Part shown: positions 18,799-27,836 of the stretch, in pieces
How the letters are laid out: every line of letters begins with the position of its first letter
How positions within the stretch are numbered: position 1 is the first letter of the stretch
Assembly: GCF_936943645.1 (NCBI RefSeq)
Contig: NZ_CAKZJO010000087.1
Location: 1-64,000, forward strand
Source of the DNA: an uncultured Bradyrhizobium sp.
GTDB taxonomy: Bacteria; Pseudomonadota; Alphaproteobacteria; Rhizobiales; Xanthobacteraceae
DNA length: 64,000 nt
Direction: 5' to 3'
Program-made: the position numbers and the translations under genes
Notes under the pieces: generated by a model
Told to the model about the DNA's origin: nothing
The model's input: only the letters and a program-made list of their open reading frames with translations
Database searches by the model: none

Positions 18799-19956
18799 AT
18801 GAAGCGTTTTGAGTTGATTGCCGTGCTGGCCGCGTCGGTCGTCTGTTCCGCCGCCCACGCCGAAGATAGTGTCACGATCGGCGTACACGCCAGCTTTTCA
18901 GGTGCAGGCGCCGCGTTCGCGGAAGGCATGCTCGCCGCCACCGATTTCGCCACTGAGGACGCCAACAAGGACGGCGGGCTCGATGTCGGCGGCAAGCGCT
19001 ACAAGATCCAGTTCAAGCAATATGACGACCGCTACCGCGCCGCGGACGCGGTCACGGCGATGGATCGCCTCATGATCCAGGACGGCATCCGTTTCGTGGT
19101 CGGCCCGATGGGCTCGGCGGCGGCCGTGGCGACAAAGGATCAGACCACGTCCGGAAAAGTCATCACCATGACGTTGGCCTTCACGCCGCGAGCGCTCGGC
19201 GCGGACGCGCCGTTCGCCTATCGTCCTGTCATCACAACCGGCGAATTCTCCGATCCGCAGGTGGCGTGGCTGATGAAGAGCACGTCGGCCAAGCAAGTCG
19301 TGTCGCTGCTTCCGAACGACGAGACCGGGCAGCAGATCGGCGTGGCGAATTTCAACTCCTACGCCAAGGCCGGCACGAAGCTGCAGGTCGAATATTTCGA
19401 GCGTGAGCGCGTCGATTTCGTGCCCATCCTCACGCGCATTCTCATGAAGGCCGACGGCCTCGAGCTCGGCGGCAATTCGCCGACCACGGCCGGGCTCATC
19501 CTCAAGCAGGCCCGCGAGCTCGGTTACCGCGGCCCGGTGTTCGTCACGGGCGGCGACGTCTCGGCGGAGATGCTGAAGGTGGCCGGCAAGGACGCGGCCG
19601 AAGGCACCTACGTGCATCTGCCGATCGACACCGGCCTGCCGGATACCGCGGCCTATGTCGCCCGCTTCAAGGCCAAGTACGGGCAGAACATGAATGGCTT
19701 CAGCCCGTTCTTCTATGCCGGCTTGCAGATGCTGTTCACGGCCATGAAGAAGGCCGGGACCGTCGACGACACCACCAAGATCGCCAAGACCCTCGATGGG
19801 CTGTCGGACGTCCCGACCGCGATGGGGAAAGCGGGTTGGACCGGCGAGCAGAAGTACGGGATCAAGCACCAGATCGATCTCCCGTTCTATGTCGGGCAGA
19901 TCAAGGACGGCGTGGTGACGAAAGTCGCCACCTGCGATGTCAACGCCTGCAAGTAA
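18799..19956 (+). CDS. Liv-type ABC transporter substrate-binding protein
   Basis: Periplasmic receptor (type I fold, LivJ/LivK family) for the importer encoded downstream. The 385 residues begin with a signal peptide cleaved near AHA-E (about residue 21). The mature N-terminus VTIGVHASFSGAGAAFAEG and the FVVGPMGSAAAVA stretch are typical. GGGGAGA precedes the ATG. In this branch the family often takes up carboxylates or aromatic acids rather than amino acids, and context points to a tricarboxylate-like compound. An 8-bp hairpin separates it from the permease genes, which would allow more receptor than membrane subunits. Confidence 0.88.
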   Translation: MKRFELIAVLAASVVCSAAHAEDSVTIGVHASFSGAGAAFAEGMLAATDFATEDANKDGGLDVGGKRYKIQFKQYDDRYRAADAVTAMDRLMIQDGIRFVVGPMGSAAAVATKDQTTSGKVITMTLAFTPRALGADAPFAYRPVITTGEFSDPQVAWLMKSTSAKQVVSLLPNDETGQQIGVANFNSYAKAGTKLQVEYFERERVDFVPILTRILMKADGLELGGNSPTTAGLILKQARELGYRGPVFVTGGDVSAEMLKVAGKDAAEGTYVHLPIDTGLPDTAAYVARFKAKYGQNMNGFSPFFYAGLQMLFTAMKKAGTVDDTTKIAKTLDGLSDVPTAMGKAGWTGEQKYGIKHQIDLPFYVGQIKDGVVTKVATCDVNACK

Positions 19957-19973
19957 GCGTTCGCTGAAACGGC

Positions 19974-19994
19974 CGAGGCGCCACGTGCGCCTCG
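19974..19994 (+). terminator. Intercistronic hairpin after the receptor gene
   Basis: CGAGGCGC and GCGCCTCG form an 8-bp stem with a CACGT loop. No T-tract follows, so it may stabilise the receptor mRNA or reduce read-through into the permease genes. Confidence 0.5.
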
Positions 19995-20016
19995 CCGATG
20001 CGATTGGAGTCGTCCC

Positions 20017-20892
20017 GTGAGCATGGACATCATTCTGGCCCAGACGATCGTGAACGGCCTCATGGTCGGCATGATCTATGTGCTGATGGCGATCGGTTTC
20101 ACCATGGTGTTCGGCATCATGCGCATCGTCAATTTCGCGCATGGTGAGTTCTACATGGTCGGCGCGTTTCTCTTTGCCATCCTCTACGGCAGCAACGAGA
20201 TGCCGTTCGCCGTCAGCGTTCTGCTCGCGGTCGGCGCGACGGCCCTGCTCGGGCTGGTGATGGAGTGGGTCGTCTTCCGCCGGTTTCGCGGCAACGAGCT
20301 GAACGGCATGATCGCCTCCGTCGGTGTCGCTCTCATCATCCAGAACAGCGCGCTGCTGATGTGGGGGGCCTCGGCGCGCACTGTGCCGCCCGTCGTCTCC
20401 GGCGTTCTGTCCGTTGGCGGGATCGTGTTCCCCTGGTCGCGGCTGGTGGTCATCATCGGGGCGATCGTTGCCGTCGTGTCGCTCAATCTGTTGATCGGGT
20501 ATACAAGGATCGGCCGGGCCATGCGGGCAGTGGCACAGGACTCCGAGATTGCCCAGGTGCAGGGCATCCGCGTCGACGTGATCTTTCCCGCCGCGTTCGT
20601 GCTGGGTGTGAGCCTCGCAGCCTTCGCCGGCGTCCTGATGGCGCCGGTCCTGTCGGTCTCACCCTTCATCGGGCTGGCACCGACACTGAAAGCTTTCGTG
20701 ATCGTCGTCATCGGCGGGCTTGGCAGCGTCCCGGGCGCGGTTGTCGGCGGGTTGCTGATCGGTCTGATCGAGAGTTTTGCCGGCACCTTCGTCAGCGCCT
20801 CGCTGTCCGAGATCCTTCAGTTTCTGGTCGTGATCGCCGTCGTGTTGCTGCGCCCGCAAGGCCTGCTCGGCCGAAAGGAGCGTGAGGCGTGA
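20017..20892 (+). CDS. livH: Liv-type ABC transporter permease (LivH family)
   Basis: Inner-membrane permease of 291 residues with about eight hydrophobic segments. The LivH signature MVFGIMRIVNFAHGEFYMVGA is split here near residues 28-48, and GGLGSVPGAVVGGLLIG lies near the end. The start is GTG at 20017 with GGAG upstream, and an in-frame ATG two codons later is possible. It is the second gene of a complete receptor-permease-permease-ATPase-ATPase set. The next gene overlaps it as GTGA. LivH pairs with LivM to form the membrane channel. Confidence 0.92.
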   Translation: MSMDIILAQTIVNGLMVGMIYVLMAIGFTMVFGIMRIVNFAHGEFYMVGAFLFAILYGSNEMPFAVSVLLAVGATALLGLVMEWVVFRRFRGNELNGMIASVGVALIIQNSALLMWGASARTVPPVVSGVLSVGGIVFPWSRLVVIIGAIVAVVSLNLLIGYTRIGRAMRAVAQDSEIAQVQGIRVDVIFPAAFVLGVSLAAFAGVLMAPVLSVSPFIGLAPTLKAFVIVVIGGLGSVPGAVVGGLLIGLIESFAGTFVSASLSEILQFLVVIAVVLLRPQGLLGRKEREA

Positions 20893-21875
20893 AGTCTCCA
20901 GCCATCAAGCCCTTGCATTATGCCGGCGTCCTCGTCGCGGTTGCGCTTGCGGCGCTGCTGCCCTGGTTCGCGCCGAACCAGTTCTACATCCACCTCGCGA
21001 CGGTTGGCTGCATCAACCTCATGCTCGTGCTCGGCCTCGCCATCATCGCCCGCGCGGGCCAGCTCTCCATGGGCCATGGCGGCTTTGCGCTGGTCGGCGG
21101 ATATGTCTCGGCGCTGTTGTCGATGAAGGGCTGGCCGCCTCTGCTGACGCTGTTCATTGCAGGATTGGCTGCTGCTGTGATCGCCGCCGCCCTGGGCTGG
21201 ATCATCTTGCGCTTGCGCGGCGTGTATTTCGTGCTGGTGGCCTTTGCGTTCAGCCAGATCGCAGTACTGCTCGCGCTGGATATGAGCTCCATCACCGGAG
21301 GCGCGAACGGGCTCGTCGGCGTGCCTCCGATTTCGATCTTCGGCTACGTCCTTCGCGCCAAGCCGCAATTCTATCCCTTTGCGCTCGGCTGCGCGTTGAC
21401 GACGCTGGCTCTCACCTGGCTGCTCTACCGCTCGCCGCTGGGGACGATGATGGCGGCCACCGCCGAGAACCAGCGTCTCACCGAATCCAGTGGGATCGAC
21501 ACGCACCGGGTCCAGGTGATCGCCTTCACGATCGGATCCGGCATCGCCGGATTTGCCGGTGCCTTGTCGACACATTATCTCCGCTTCATTTCTCCTGATT
21601 CCTACACGTTCTGGGAATCCGTTTCCTACCTGACGATGCTCGTTGTCGGCGGCCGCGACGGCGTGCTCGGGCCGGTCGTGGGCGTTCTCGTCCTTACGCC
21701 CCTGCCGGAGCTGCTGCGATCCACCGAAGGCCTCCAGCACATCATCTACGGGACAGTGCTGGTGCTCTGCCTGATGTTCGTGCCGAATGGCCTCGCGAGT
21801 ATCGTCCAGATGTGGCGTGCGCGCCAGCGCGTCACAACGACCAGCGCAACCCTCGTGGCCGGGGAAGTGCCATGA
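20889..21875 (+). CDS. livM: Liv-type ABC transporter permease (LivM family)
   Basis: Second membrane subunit, 328 residues, starting with GTG that overlaps the livH stop. Hydrophobic helices span most of the length. The LivM pattern GLAIIARAGQLSMGHGGFAL is near residue 50, and VVGGRDGVLGPVVG near residue 255. The stop overlaps the ATPase start as ATGA, so four transport genes are tightly coupled. It has no extra N-terminal or C-terminal ATPase domain, which some LivM proteins carry. Confidence 0.92.
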   Translation: MKSPAIKPLHYAGVLVAVALAALLPWFAPNQFYIHLATVGCINLMLVLGLAIIARAGQLSMGHGGFALVGGYVSALLSMKGWPPLLTLFIAGLAAAVIAAALGWIILRLRGVYFVLVAFAFSQIAVLLALDMSSITGGANGLVGVPPISIFGYVLRAKPQFYPFALGCALTTLALTWLLYRSPLGTMMAATAENQRLTESSGIDTHRVQVIAFTIGSGIAGFAGALSTHYLRFISPDSYTFWESVSYLTMLVVGGRDGVLGPVVGVLVLTPLPELLRSTEGLQHIIYGTVLVLCLMFVPNGLASIVQMWRARQRVTTTSATLVAGEVP

Positions 21876-22633
21876 GCATGCTCGAGGTCGACAGCCTGAA
21901 ACGTTCCTTCGGCGGCCTTGTCGCCGTCCGCGACGTCTCCTTCGCGGTCAACGACGGCGACTTTCTCGGCCTGATTGGCCCGAACGGCGCAGGCAAGACC
22001 ACGCTGTTCAACGTCATCTCTGGCGTTCTCCGACCTTCGGCGGGAACGGTCAGGTTCATGGATCGCGATATCTCCGGGCAGCCTGCCAACCAGACGGTGC
22101 GCCAGGGGCTTTCGCGGACCTTCCAGGCCGCAACCATCTATCCGGAGGCGACGGTCATCGAGAACGTCGCGCGCGGCACGCTGGGCTCGAGCCTGACCGG
22201 CCTGTGGGGCGGGTTTCTCTCGAACAAATGGCGCGTTGCGGCGGAAGAGAAAGCGCTGCATGTGCTCGACCTGCTCGGGTTGGCACGCCGCGTGGGCCTG
22301 AAGGCGCGAGAACTGTCCTATGGCGAGCAGCGACGCCTTGGCGTCGCGATCGCGCTTGCCAGCGAACCCCGGCTGTTGATGCTCGATGAGCCCGTGGCGG
22401 GACTCAACCCTGAAGAGGCGGCCGAGCTCGCATCGGTGCTGCGCCGGGTCAAGGCGGAGCGCGGCGTCACCATGGTGATGGTCGAGCACCACATGCGCAC
22501 CGTGATGGGCCTTTGCAATCGCGTCGTGGTGCTGGATCACGGCACCCTGATCGCGCAGGGAACCCCAGCGGAGGTCGTATCGAACCCGGTCGTGATCGAA
22601 GCCTATCTCGGCAAGGAAGCGGTCCATGCTTGA
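21872..22633 (+). CDS. livG: Liv-type ABC transporter ATP-binding protein (LivG family)
   Basis: Cytoplasmic ATPase, 253 residues from the ATG at 21872. Walker A GPNGAGKTT, signature LSYGEQRRLGVAIAL and Walker B LLMLDEPVAGLNP are all present, as is the LivG-typical FQ(A)ATIYPEATVIENV segment between Walker A and the signature. LSYGEQ replaces the common LSGGQ, as usual for LivG. It forms a heterodimer with LivF. The downstream gene overlaps by 8 bp. Confidence 0.93.
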   Translation: MSMLEVDSLKRSFGGLVAVRDVSFAVNDGDFLGLIGPNGAGKTTLFNVISGVLRPSAGTVRFMDRDISGQPANQTVRQGLSRTFQAATIYPEATVIENVARGTLGSSLTGLWGGFLSNKWRVAAEEKALHVLDLLGLARRVGLKARELSYGEQRRLGVAIALASEPRLLMLDEPVAGLNPEEAAELASVLRRVKAERGVTMVMVEHHMRTVMGLCNRVVVLDHGTLIAQGTPAEVVSNPVVIEAYLGKEAVHA

Positions 22634-23333
22634 AGTTCGCGGGATCAGCGTCGCCTACGGACCCCTCACGGCGGTCCGCAATCTGAGTCTGTCGGTTGCC
22701 GATGGAGCCATCGTGTCACTCATCGGCTCGAATGGCGCAGGCAAGACGACCACGATGAAGGCCATCATCGGGCTGAAGCCGGTGAGCGGCGGGGAGATCT
22801 ATTTCGACGGCGAGCGCATCGACGGCGTCGCCGCCCCGCAGCGGGTCGGGCGCGGCATTGCACTGTCGCCCGAAGGGCGGCGCGTGTTCCCGCAGATGAG
22901 CGTGCTCGACAATCTCCTGGTCGGCGGCTACTCGCAGCGCGACAACGCGCAGCAGAGGAAGACGCTGGACCAGATCTACGGATACTTCCCGCGCCTGGTG
23001 GAGCGGCGAAGCCAGATGGCGGGTTCGCTGTCGGGCGGCGAGCAGCAAATGGTCGCCATCGGCCGCGCGCTCATGGCAAGGCCGCGCCTGCTGCTGCTGG
23101 ACGAACCCTCGCTCGGGCTGGCTCCGATCATCGTCGACGAGATTGCGCGCATCATCGCCGAGATCAACCGTGATATCGGTGTGTCGATCATCCTGGTCGA
23201 GCAGAATGCAAAGCTTGCGCTGAACCTCTGCCACGAGGCCTTCGTGCTGGAAACGGGCGCGGTCGCGCTCAGTGGAAAGGGCCGGGACCTCCTGGCCAGC
23301 GACTATGTGCGCCGGGCCTATCTTGGTATCTGA
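22626..23333 (+). CDS. livF: Liv-type ABC transporter ATP-binding protein (LivF family)
   Basis: Second ATPase, 235 residues. Walker A GSNGAGKTT, signature SLSGGEQQMVAIGRALM, and Walker B LLLLDEPSLGLAP. RGIALSPEGRRVFPQMSVLDNL is the LivF-specific block. Together with LivG it powers the LivHM channel. The short gap to the next gene (32 bp) suggests that the operon continues into the dehydrogenase. Confidence 0.93.
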   Translation: MLEVRGISVAYGPLTAVRNLSLSVADGAIVSLIGSNGAGKTTTMKAIIGLKPVSGGEIYFDGERIDGVAAPQRVGRGIALSPEGRRVFPQMSVLDNLLVGGYSQRDNAQQRKTLDQIYGYFPRLVERRSQMAGSLSGGEQQMVAIGRALMARPRLLLLDEPSLGLAPIIVDEIARIIAEINRDIGVSIILVEQNAKLALNLCHEAFVLETGAVALSGKGRDLLASDYVRRAYLGI

Positions 23334-23365
23334 ATGATTCTATCTGGAAATTCCGGAGTTTTGAC

Positions 23366-24253
23366 ATGACTGGCACTTCGACCTTCGGCTTCATCGGTTT
23401 GGGCGTCATGGGCGAGCCCATGTGCCGGCACCTCGTGCAGAAGACGAAGCAGACCGTGCTGATCCACGACATCAACCCCGAGCCGGTGGCGCGCCTGGTT
23501 CAGGCTGGCGCCGTCGATGTCGGCTCGATCGCGGGACTCGCGAAAGCCGACATCATCTTCATCTCCATGCCGAGCGGCGAACACCTCAAGAAAATCTGCG
23601 GGATGCCGGGCGGGCTGCTCGAGCTTGCGCACGCCGGACAGACTATCGTCGACCTCTCGACCAGCCCGTTGAAGCTGACACGCGAACTGGCCGGCGCATT
23701 CGCGGCGAAAGGCGCAGACTATGCCGATGCGCCCGTCGCCAGGACGCGCGCGGCGGCTGAAGCCGGAACGCTGGCGATTTCCGTCGGCGCCACCGCGGGT
23801 GTGTTCGCGCGCATCGAGCCCCTGCTGCGCTGCTTTGCCAGCGAGGTCACCCATTGTGGCGACGTCGGATCGGGCCAGGTGGTGAAGATCCTCAACAACA
23901 TGGTCGTGGTCGGGACCGTGACCGCCTTGTGCGAAGCCGCCGCGATCGCGAACGCCGCGGGTGTCTCGACCGAGACCCTGTTCGATGCCTTCTCCAAGGG
24001 CTCCGCGGACAGCTTCGCGCTGCGCAATCACGGATACAAGGCCGTTGCTGCGCGCGAGTTTCCCGAGCGGGTGTTCTCGACCGACTACATGCACAAGGAC
24101 GTATCCTACGCGCTCGACATGGCGAAGGATGCCGGCATCGAGGCAAGGGAAGCCGCGCTCGGCGCCAGCCTTCTGACCGAAGCGTCTCGTGCCGGTTTCG
24201 GCGCGAATTACTGGCCGGTCATCGTGAAGATCATCGAGCGCTCCTCGAAATAG
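23366..24253 (+). CDS. NAD(P)-dependent 3-hydroxyisobutyrate dehydrogenase-family oxidoreductase
   Basis: Beta-hydroxyacid dehydrogenase of 295 residues. The N-terminal Rossmann motif GFIGLGVMGEPMCRHL lies at about 8-23, the substrate-binding DAPVARTRAAAEAGTL-type segment near 120, and the catalytic lysine region GQVVKILNNM near 170. Family members oxidise 3-hydroxyisobutyrate, tartronate semialdehyde, 3-hydroxypropionate or similar. It follows livF in the same direction. A clear paralogue (41765-42664) sits in front of another Liv set in this window, so the pairing with such transporters is a repeated theme. Exact substrate unknown. Confidence 0.82.
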   Translation: MTGTSTFGFIGLGVMGEPMCRHLVQKTKQTVLIHDINPEPVARLVQAGAVDVGSIAGLAKADIIFISMPSGEHLKKICGMPGGLLELAHAGQTIVDLSTSPLKLTRELAGAFAAKGADYADAPVARTRAAAEAGTLAISVGATAGVFARIEPLLRCFASEVTHCGDVGSGQVVKILNNMVVVGTVTALCEAAAIANAAGVSTETLFDAFSKGSADSFALRNHGYKAVAAREFPERVFSTDYMHKDVSYALDMAKDAGIEAREAALGASLLTEASRAGFGANYWPVIVKIIERSSK

Positions 24254-24310
24254 CGGCAGCGCCGGCAACCGGGCCGAACCAACAAGACGAACATTCAACG
24301 GGAGGACTTC

Positions 24311-25267
24311 GTGCGGCTGCTGTTGTTGACGATCGCGCTGCTTGTTTCGAACTGGAGCCTGGCAGCCGCGGAAAACTATCCCTCGCAGAGAATTACCGTC
24401 ATCGCGCCCTTTGCCCCGGGCAGCGGGACCGATGGCGTCGCGCGCATCGTGTTCCAGCGACTGTCCGAGCTCTTGAAAACGACGATCGTCATCGACAATC
24501 GGGTCGGCGCCAACGGCGCGCTGGGCGCGACGGCAGCGGCGCGTTCGGCGCCGGACGGCTACACCTTGCTGGTGGGTGGTACCTCCACGCACGCCGCCAA
24601 CCCGAGCATGCTGAAATCGATCCAGTACGATCCCGTCGCCGATTTTGTGCCGATTTCGCAGTTCGGCCTGTTTCCCTATTTCCTGATCGTCGATCCCGGC
24701 CTGCCGGTCAAAAGCGTTGCCGATCTCGTCGCGCTGGCCAAGAGCAGGCCGGGCACGCTGACATTCGGCTATGCCAACGCGCTTGGCCAATTGTCCGGTG
24801 AAGCGTTCAGGCGCCGGGCGGGTATCGATATCGCCGCCGTGCCCTACCGGAACAGCCCGCAGGTCGTGACCGACATCATCGCGCAGCGTGTCTCGATGAC
24901 GTTCATGGACATGGCGCCTGCGGTCGCGCAGGTGGAGGCGGGCCAGGCGCGTGCGATCGCAACCACGAACCCGGCCCGTAGTTCGCAATTCCCTGACATC
25001 CCGACCATGAAGGAGGGCGGGCTCGCGTTCCTCAATATCTCCGCATGGTCCGGGCTTTTCGCGCCGAAGGACACGCCGCCGGAGATCGTCGCGAAGCTTT
25101 CGGAAGGGGTGCGCGAGGTTTTGGCGGAGCCCGAGATCAAGAGTCGTCTCGCCGAGATCGGCTTTGAGGTTCAATGGATCGGCCCGGCGGACTTCGCCAA
25201 ACACGTCAGGGACGACATCGAATTGTGGGCCACGACAACGAAGGAAGCTGGCATCGAACGCCAGTAG
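24311..25267 (+). CDS. Tripartite tricarboxylate transporter receptor (TctC/Bug family)
   Basis: Periplasmic binding protein of 318 residues beginning with GTG at 24311 behind GGAGGA. The signal peptide ends near AAA-E (about residue 19). ENYPSQRITVIAPFAPGSGTD is the canonical start of mature Bug proteins, and the family's VGGTSTHAANPSML and GYANALGQLSGEAF ligand-loop segments are present. Typical ligands are tricarboxylates, dicarboxylates and aromatic acids. The TctA/TctB membrane subunits are absent, so it is an orphan receptor, which is common in this group. Its place in the operon supports a carboxylate substrate. Confidence 0.88.
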   Translation: MRLLLLTIALLVSNWSLAAAENYPSQRITVIAPFAPGSGTDGVARIVFQRLSELLKTTIVIDNRVGANGALGATAAARSAPDGYTLLVGGTSTHAANPSMLKSIQYDPVADFVPISQFGLFPYFLIVDPGLPVKSVADLVALAKSRPGTLTFGYANALGQLSGEAFRRRAGIDIAAVPYRNSPQVVTDIIAQRVSMTFMDMAPAVAQVEAGQARAIATTNPARSSQFPDIPTMKEGGLAFLNISAWSGLFAPKDTPPEIVAKLSEGVREVLAEPEIKSRLAEIGFEVQWIGPADFAKHVRDDIELWATTTKEAGIERQ

Positions 25268-25275
25268 GGACCGAC

Positions 25276-26079
25276 ATGTCCGAGTATGAAATCTACGCGA
25301 TCCGATATGCTCGCAAGGACGAGCGCCGTGCATCGGAGAACTTCATCGACAGCAGCGATGTGCCGGATAATCCGATGCCGCTCGATTTCTTCGTCTGGGC
25401 GCTGGTCGGCCGGGACCGCACGGTGATCGTCGATACCGGCTTCGATGAGGAGGCGGGCAGGCCGCGCAACTATGCCGTCACACGGCCGGTGGCCGAAGGC
25501 CTCAAGCAGATCGGCATCACCCCCGACAGCGTCAAGGACGTCATTCTGACCCACATGCATTGGGATCATGCCGGCAACCACGACCTGTTTCCGCAGGCGC
25601 GCTATCACGTGCAGGAGCGCGAGATGCATTTCTGCACGGGGCGCTGCATGTGCGACGCCGAGCAGAACAAGGCCTACAACGCCGAGGATGTCAGCCATAT
25701 CGTCCGGCGGAACTTCGAAGGGCGTGTGACCCTTCGCGATCCCAACTCCGATTTCGACGACGGGATATCCCTGCACTGGCTGGGTGGACATACCGCGGGA
25801 CTTCAGGTCGTGAGGGTGAGGACACGCCGCGGTTACGTGGTGCTGGCTTCGGACGCCTCGCACTATTACGCCAACATCCTGCGGCGCCGGCCGTTTCCGG
25901 TCTTGTTCGACACGAACCAGATGCTGAACGGCTTTGCGGTCATCGAAAAGCTGGCGGATAGCCCGTCGCACATCATTCCCGGTCACGACCGGCAGGTGCT
26001 CTCGCTGTTTCCTGCCGCCCGCGAAGGGATCGAGGGGATCGCGCGATTGGACGCCGATCCCCTCGGGAGTCCAGCCTAA
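25276..26079 (+). CDS. Metallo-beta-lactamase-fold hydrolase (AHL-lactonase-like)
   Basis: A 267-residue hydrolase starting at the ATG at 25276, 8 bp after the TctC gene. The zinc motif HMHWDH is at residues 93-98. Further ligands are in WLGGHTAG, LASDASHYY and IIPGHD, as in AiiA-type N-acyl homoserine lactonases. No signal peptide. Because the gene is inside a catabolic operon, hydrolysis of a lactone or thioester intermediate is as likely as quorum quenching. The sequence alone does not decide. Confidence 0.75.
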   Translation: MSEYEIYAIRYARKDERRASENFIDSSDVPDNPMPLDFFVWALVGRDRTVIVDTGFDEEAGRPRNYAVTRPVAEGLKQIGITPDSVKDVILTHMHWDHAGNHDLFPQARYHVQEREMHFCTGRCMCDAEQNKAYNAEDVSHIVRRNFEGRVTLRDPNSDFDDGISLHWLGGHTAGLQVVRVRTRRGYVVLASDASHYYANILRRRPFPVLFDTNQMLNGFAVIEKLADSPSHIIPGHDRQVLSLFPAAREGIEGIARLDADPLGSPA

Positions 26080-26163
26080 CCATCAACCGAAGCCAGACCC
26101 GAAGGCGCAGGATTCGCCGTCCGGATGAGACGGGCAATTCGCCAGTTGCGGAGACAATCGACC

Positions 26164-27642
26164 ATGCCAAAGAAGTACGGAATTGCCATTGCCAACGAGA
26201 CGGTCAGCACGCCGAACCAGGAATGGTTCGCCGCCATAAACCCCTACACTCGCGAGGAATGGGCGCAGGTCGCGCAGGCGACCCCCGCGCAGGTCACGGA
26301 CGCGATCGCGGCGGCGAGAAGAGCCTATGAAACCGTCTGGAGCAAGACCACGGGTCTTGCGCGCGCGACCTTGCTGAACAAGCTCGCCGATCTGCTCGAC
26401 GCGCAGGCCGAGCGCATCGCCATCATGGAGAGCACCGACAACGGAAAGATCATCCGGGAGACGCACGGGCAGATGCATTTTGCCGCGCGCGCCTACCGGT
26501 TCTTCGCGGGCTGCGCCGACAAGATCTTCGGCGATACGATTCCGCTCGACCAGCGCGATGTGTTCGACTTCACGCGCCGGGAGCCGATCGGCGTTGCGGT
26601 TCTCATCACCGCCTGGAATTCGCCGATGGGTCTGCTTGCCAACAAGCTCGCGCCGGCTCTGGCGGCGGGCAATTGCGTCGTCATCAAGCCGTCCGAGCAT
26701 GCGTCGGTGACGACGCTTGAATTCGCCGAGCTGGTCCGCGCGGCGGGCTTCCCCGCGGGTGTCGTCAATGTCGTCACCGGCGATTACCGGACCGGGCAGG
26801 CGCTGCTCGCCAGCGGCCGGATTGACCGCGTCAGTTTCACGGGAAGCCCGAATGTCGGCCGCCAGATCGCGGCGGAGGCGGGTCGGTCGCTCGTCCCGGT
26901 CACGTTGGAGCTGGGCGGCAAGTCCCCCAATGTCATCTTCGAGGACGCCGACCTCGACAAGGCGACGGTCGGGGCTCTCGCCGGCATTTTCGGCGCGACC
27001 GGGCAGACATGCATCGCCGGCTCGCGGCTCCTCGTGCAGCGGTCCATTCACGATGACATCGTGAAACGTCTCCTCGCCCGGGCGCACAAGATCAGGCTCG
27101 GCAATCCCCTGGACAAGGCGACGGACATGGGGACGGTAGCGAACGAGCCGCAGTTCGAGCGTATCCTCAAATGCATCGGCGATGCTCAGAAGGAGGGGGC
27201 GGTTCTCGCGTGTGGCGGAAAGGCCGCGACGGGCGATGGTCTCGGCAACGGCCTGTTCATTGAGCCGACCATCTTCACGGGCGTGGAGAACAAGATGGCG
27301 ATTGCCCAGGAGGAGGTGTTTGGACCTGTGCTCTCGATCATTCCCTTTGACACGGAAGAGGAGGCGATCGGCATCGCCAACGACAGCAAATATGGCTTGG
27401 CATCCGGGATCTGGACGACGAACCTGTCGCGCGCCTTGCGCGTGTCACGAGCCGTCCATGCCGGAACGGTCTGGGTGAATACCTACCGTGCCTCCAGCGC
27501 CATGGCGCCGTTCGGAGGTTTCAAGGAATCCGGCTTCGGCAAGGAGCGCGGCGTCGCGGCGCTGGACGAGTTCCTGCAGACCAAGAACGTGATGATCGAT
27601 TTCTCCAACGAGGAGCGCGATCCGTTCGCGCTCAAGATGTGA
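26164..27642 (+). CDS. NAD(P)-dependent aldehyde dehydrogenase
   Basis: Oxidises an aldehyde or semialdehyde to the acid. The ATG at 26164 gives 492 residues. The cofactor site is around PIGVAVLITAWNSP (141-154) and FTGSPNVG (225-232). General base Glu249 is in LELGGKSP and nucleophile Cys283 in GQTCIAG. The C-terminal GGFKESGFGKERG motif is standard. It is the last gene before a strong terminator. With the hydroxyacid dehydrogenase upstream it could oxidise a hydroxyacid in two steps. Substrate not predictable from sequence. Confidence 0.88.
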   Translation: MPKKYGIAIANETVSTPNQEWFAAINPYTREEWAQVAQATPAQVTDAIAAARRAYETVWSKTTGLARATLLNKLADLLDAQAERIAIMESTDNGKIIRETHGQMHFAARAYRFFAGCADKIFGDTIPLDQRDVFDFTRREPIGVAVLITAWNSPMGLLANKLAPALAAGNCVVIKPSEHASVTTLEFAELVRAAGFPAGVVNVVTGDYRTGQALLASGRIDRVSFTGSPNVGRQIAAEAGRSLVPVTLELGGKSPNVIFEDADLDKATVGALAGIFGATGQTCIAGSRLLVQRSIHDDIVKRLLARAHKIRLGNPLDKATDMGTVANEPQFERILKCIGDAQKEGAVLACGGKAATGDGLGNGLFIEPTIFTGVENKMAIAQEEVFGPVLSIIPFDTEEEAIGIANDSKYGLASGIWTTNLSRALRVSRAVHAGTVWVNTYRASSAMAPFGGFKESGFGKERGVAALDEFLQTKNVMIDFSNEERDPFALKM

Positions 27643-27795
27643 TGTGCGCTGCCGCCGAACGGCGCGTGCAGCGCATCTCGCGAATAGAGCGGCGCGCATG
27701 TGCCGTCTTCAATCTCCAGAACCGCAATCGGTCTTCTGGAGAATAGCGGCGGTCGACGAGATCGCCGTCGCCCTCAGGGCGTCCTCCCTGGACTC

Positions 27796-27836
27796 GAGCT
27801 CCGTGACCCCCTGTGGTCGCGGAGCTCTTTTTCTTT
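27796..27836 (+). terminator. Rho-independent terminator after the aldehyde dehydrogenase
   Basis: GAGCTCCG (27796-27803) pairs with CGGAGCTC (27820-27827), with further TGACC/GGTCG pairing inside, followed by TTTTTCTTT. A run of nine G follows at 27837-27845. The 27643-28060 gap also holds a 9-bp hairpin at 27713-27742 and the ATGCAT sites listed separately. I see no gene in it. Confidence 0.85.

Noticed and set aside
20499..20504. GTATAC hexamer inside the livH gene, same core as the GntR operators
   Set aside because: It lies within coding sequence, is unpaired and lacks the 19-20 bp spacing seen at the two promoter sites.
25549..26480. Several ATGCAT or ATGCATT matches inside the metallo-hydrolase and aldehyde dehydrogenase genes
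   Set aside because: Single short matches in coding sequence without the tandem 7-bp arrangement; expected by chance.
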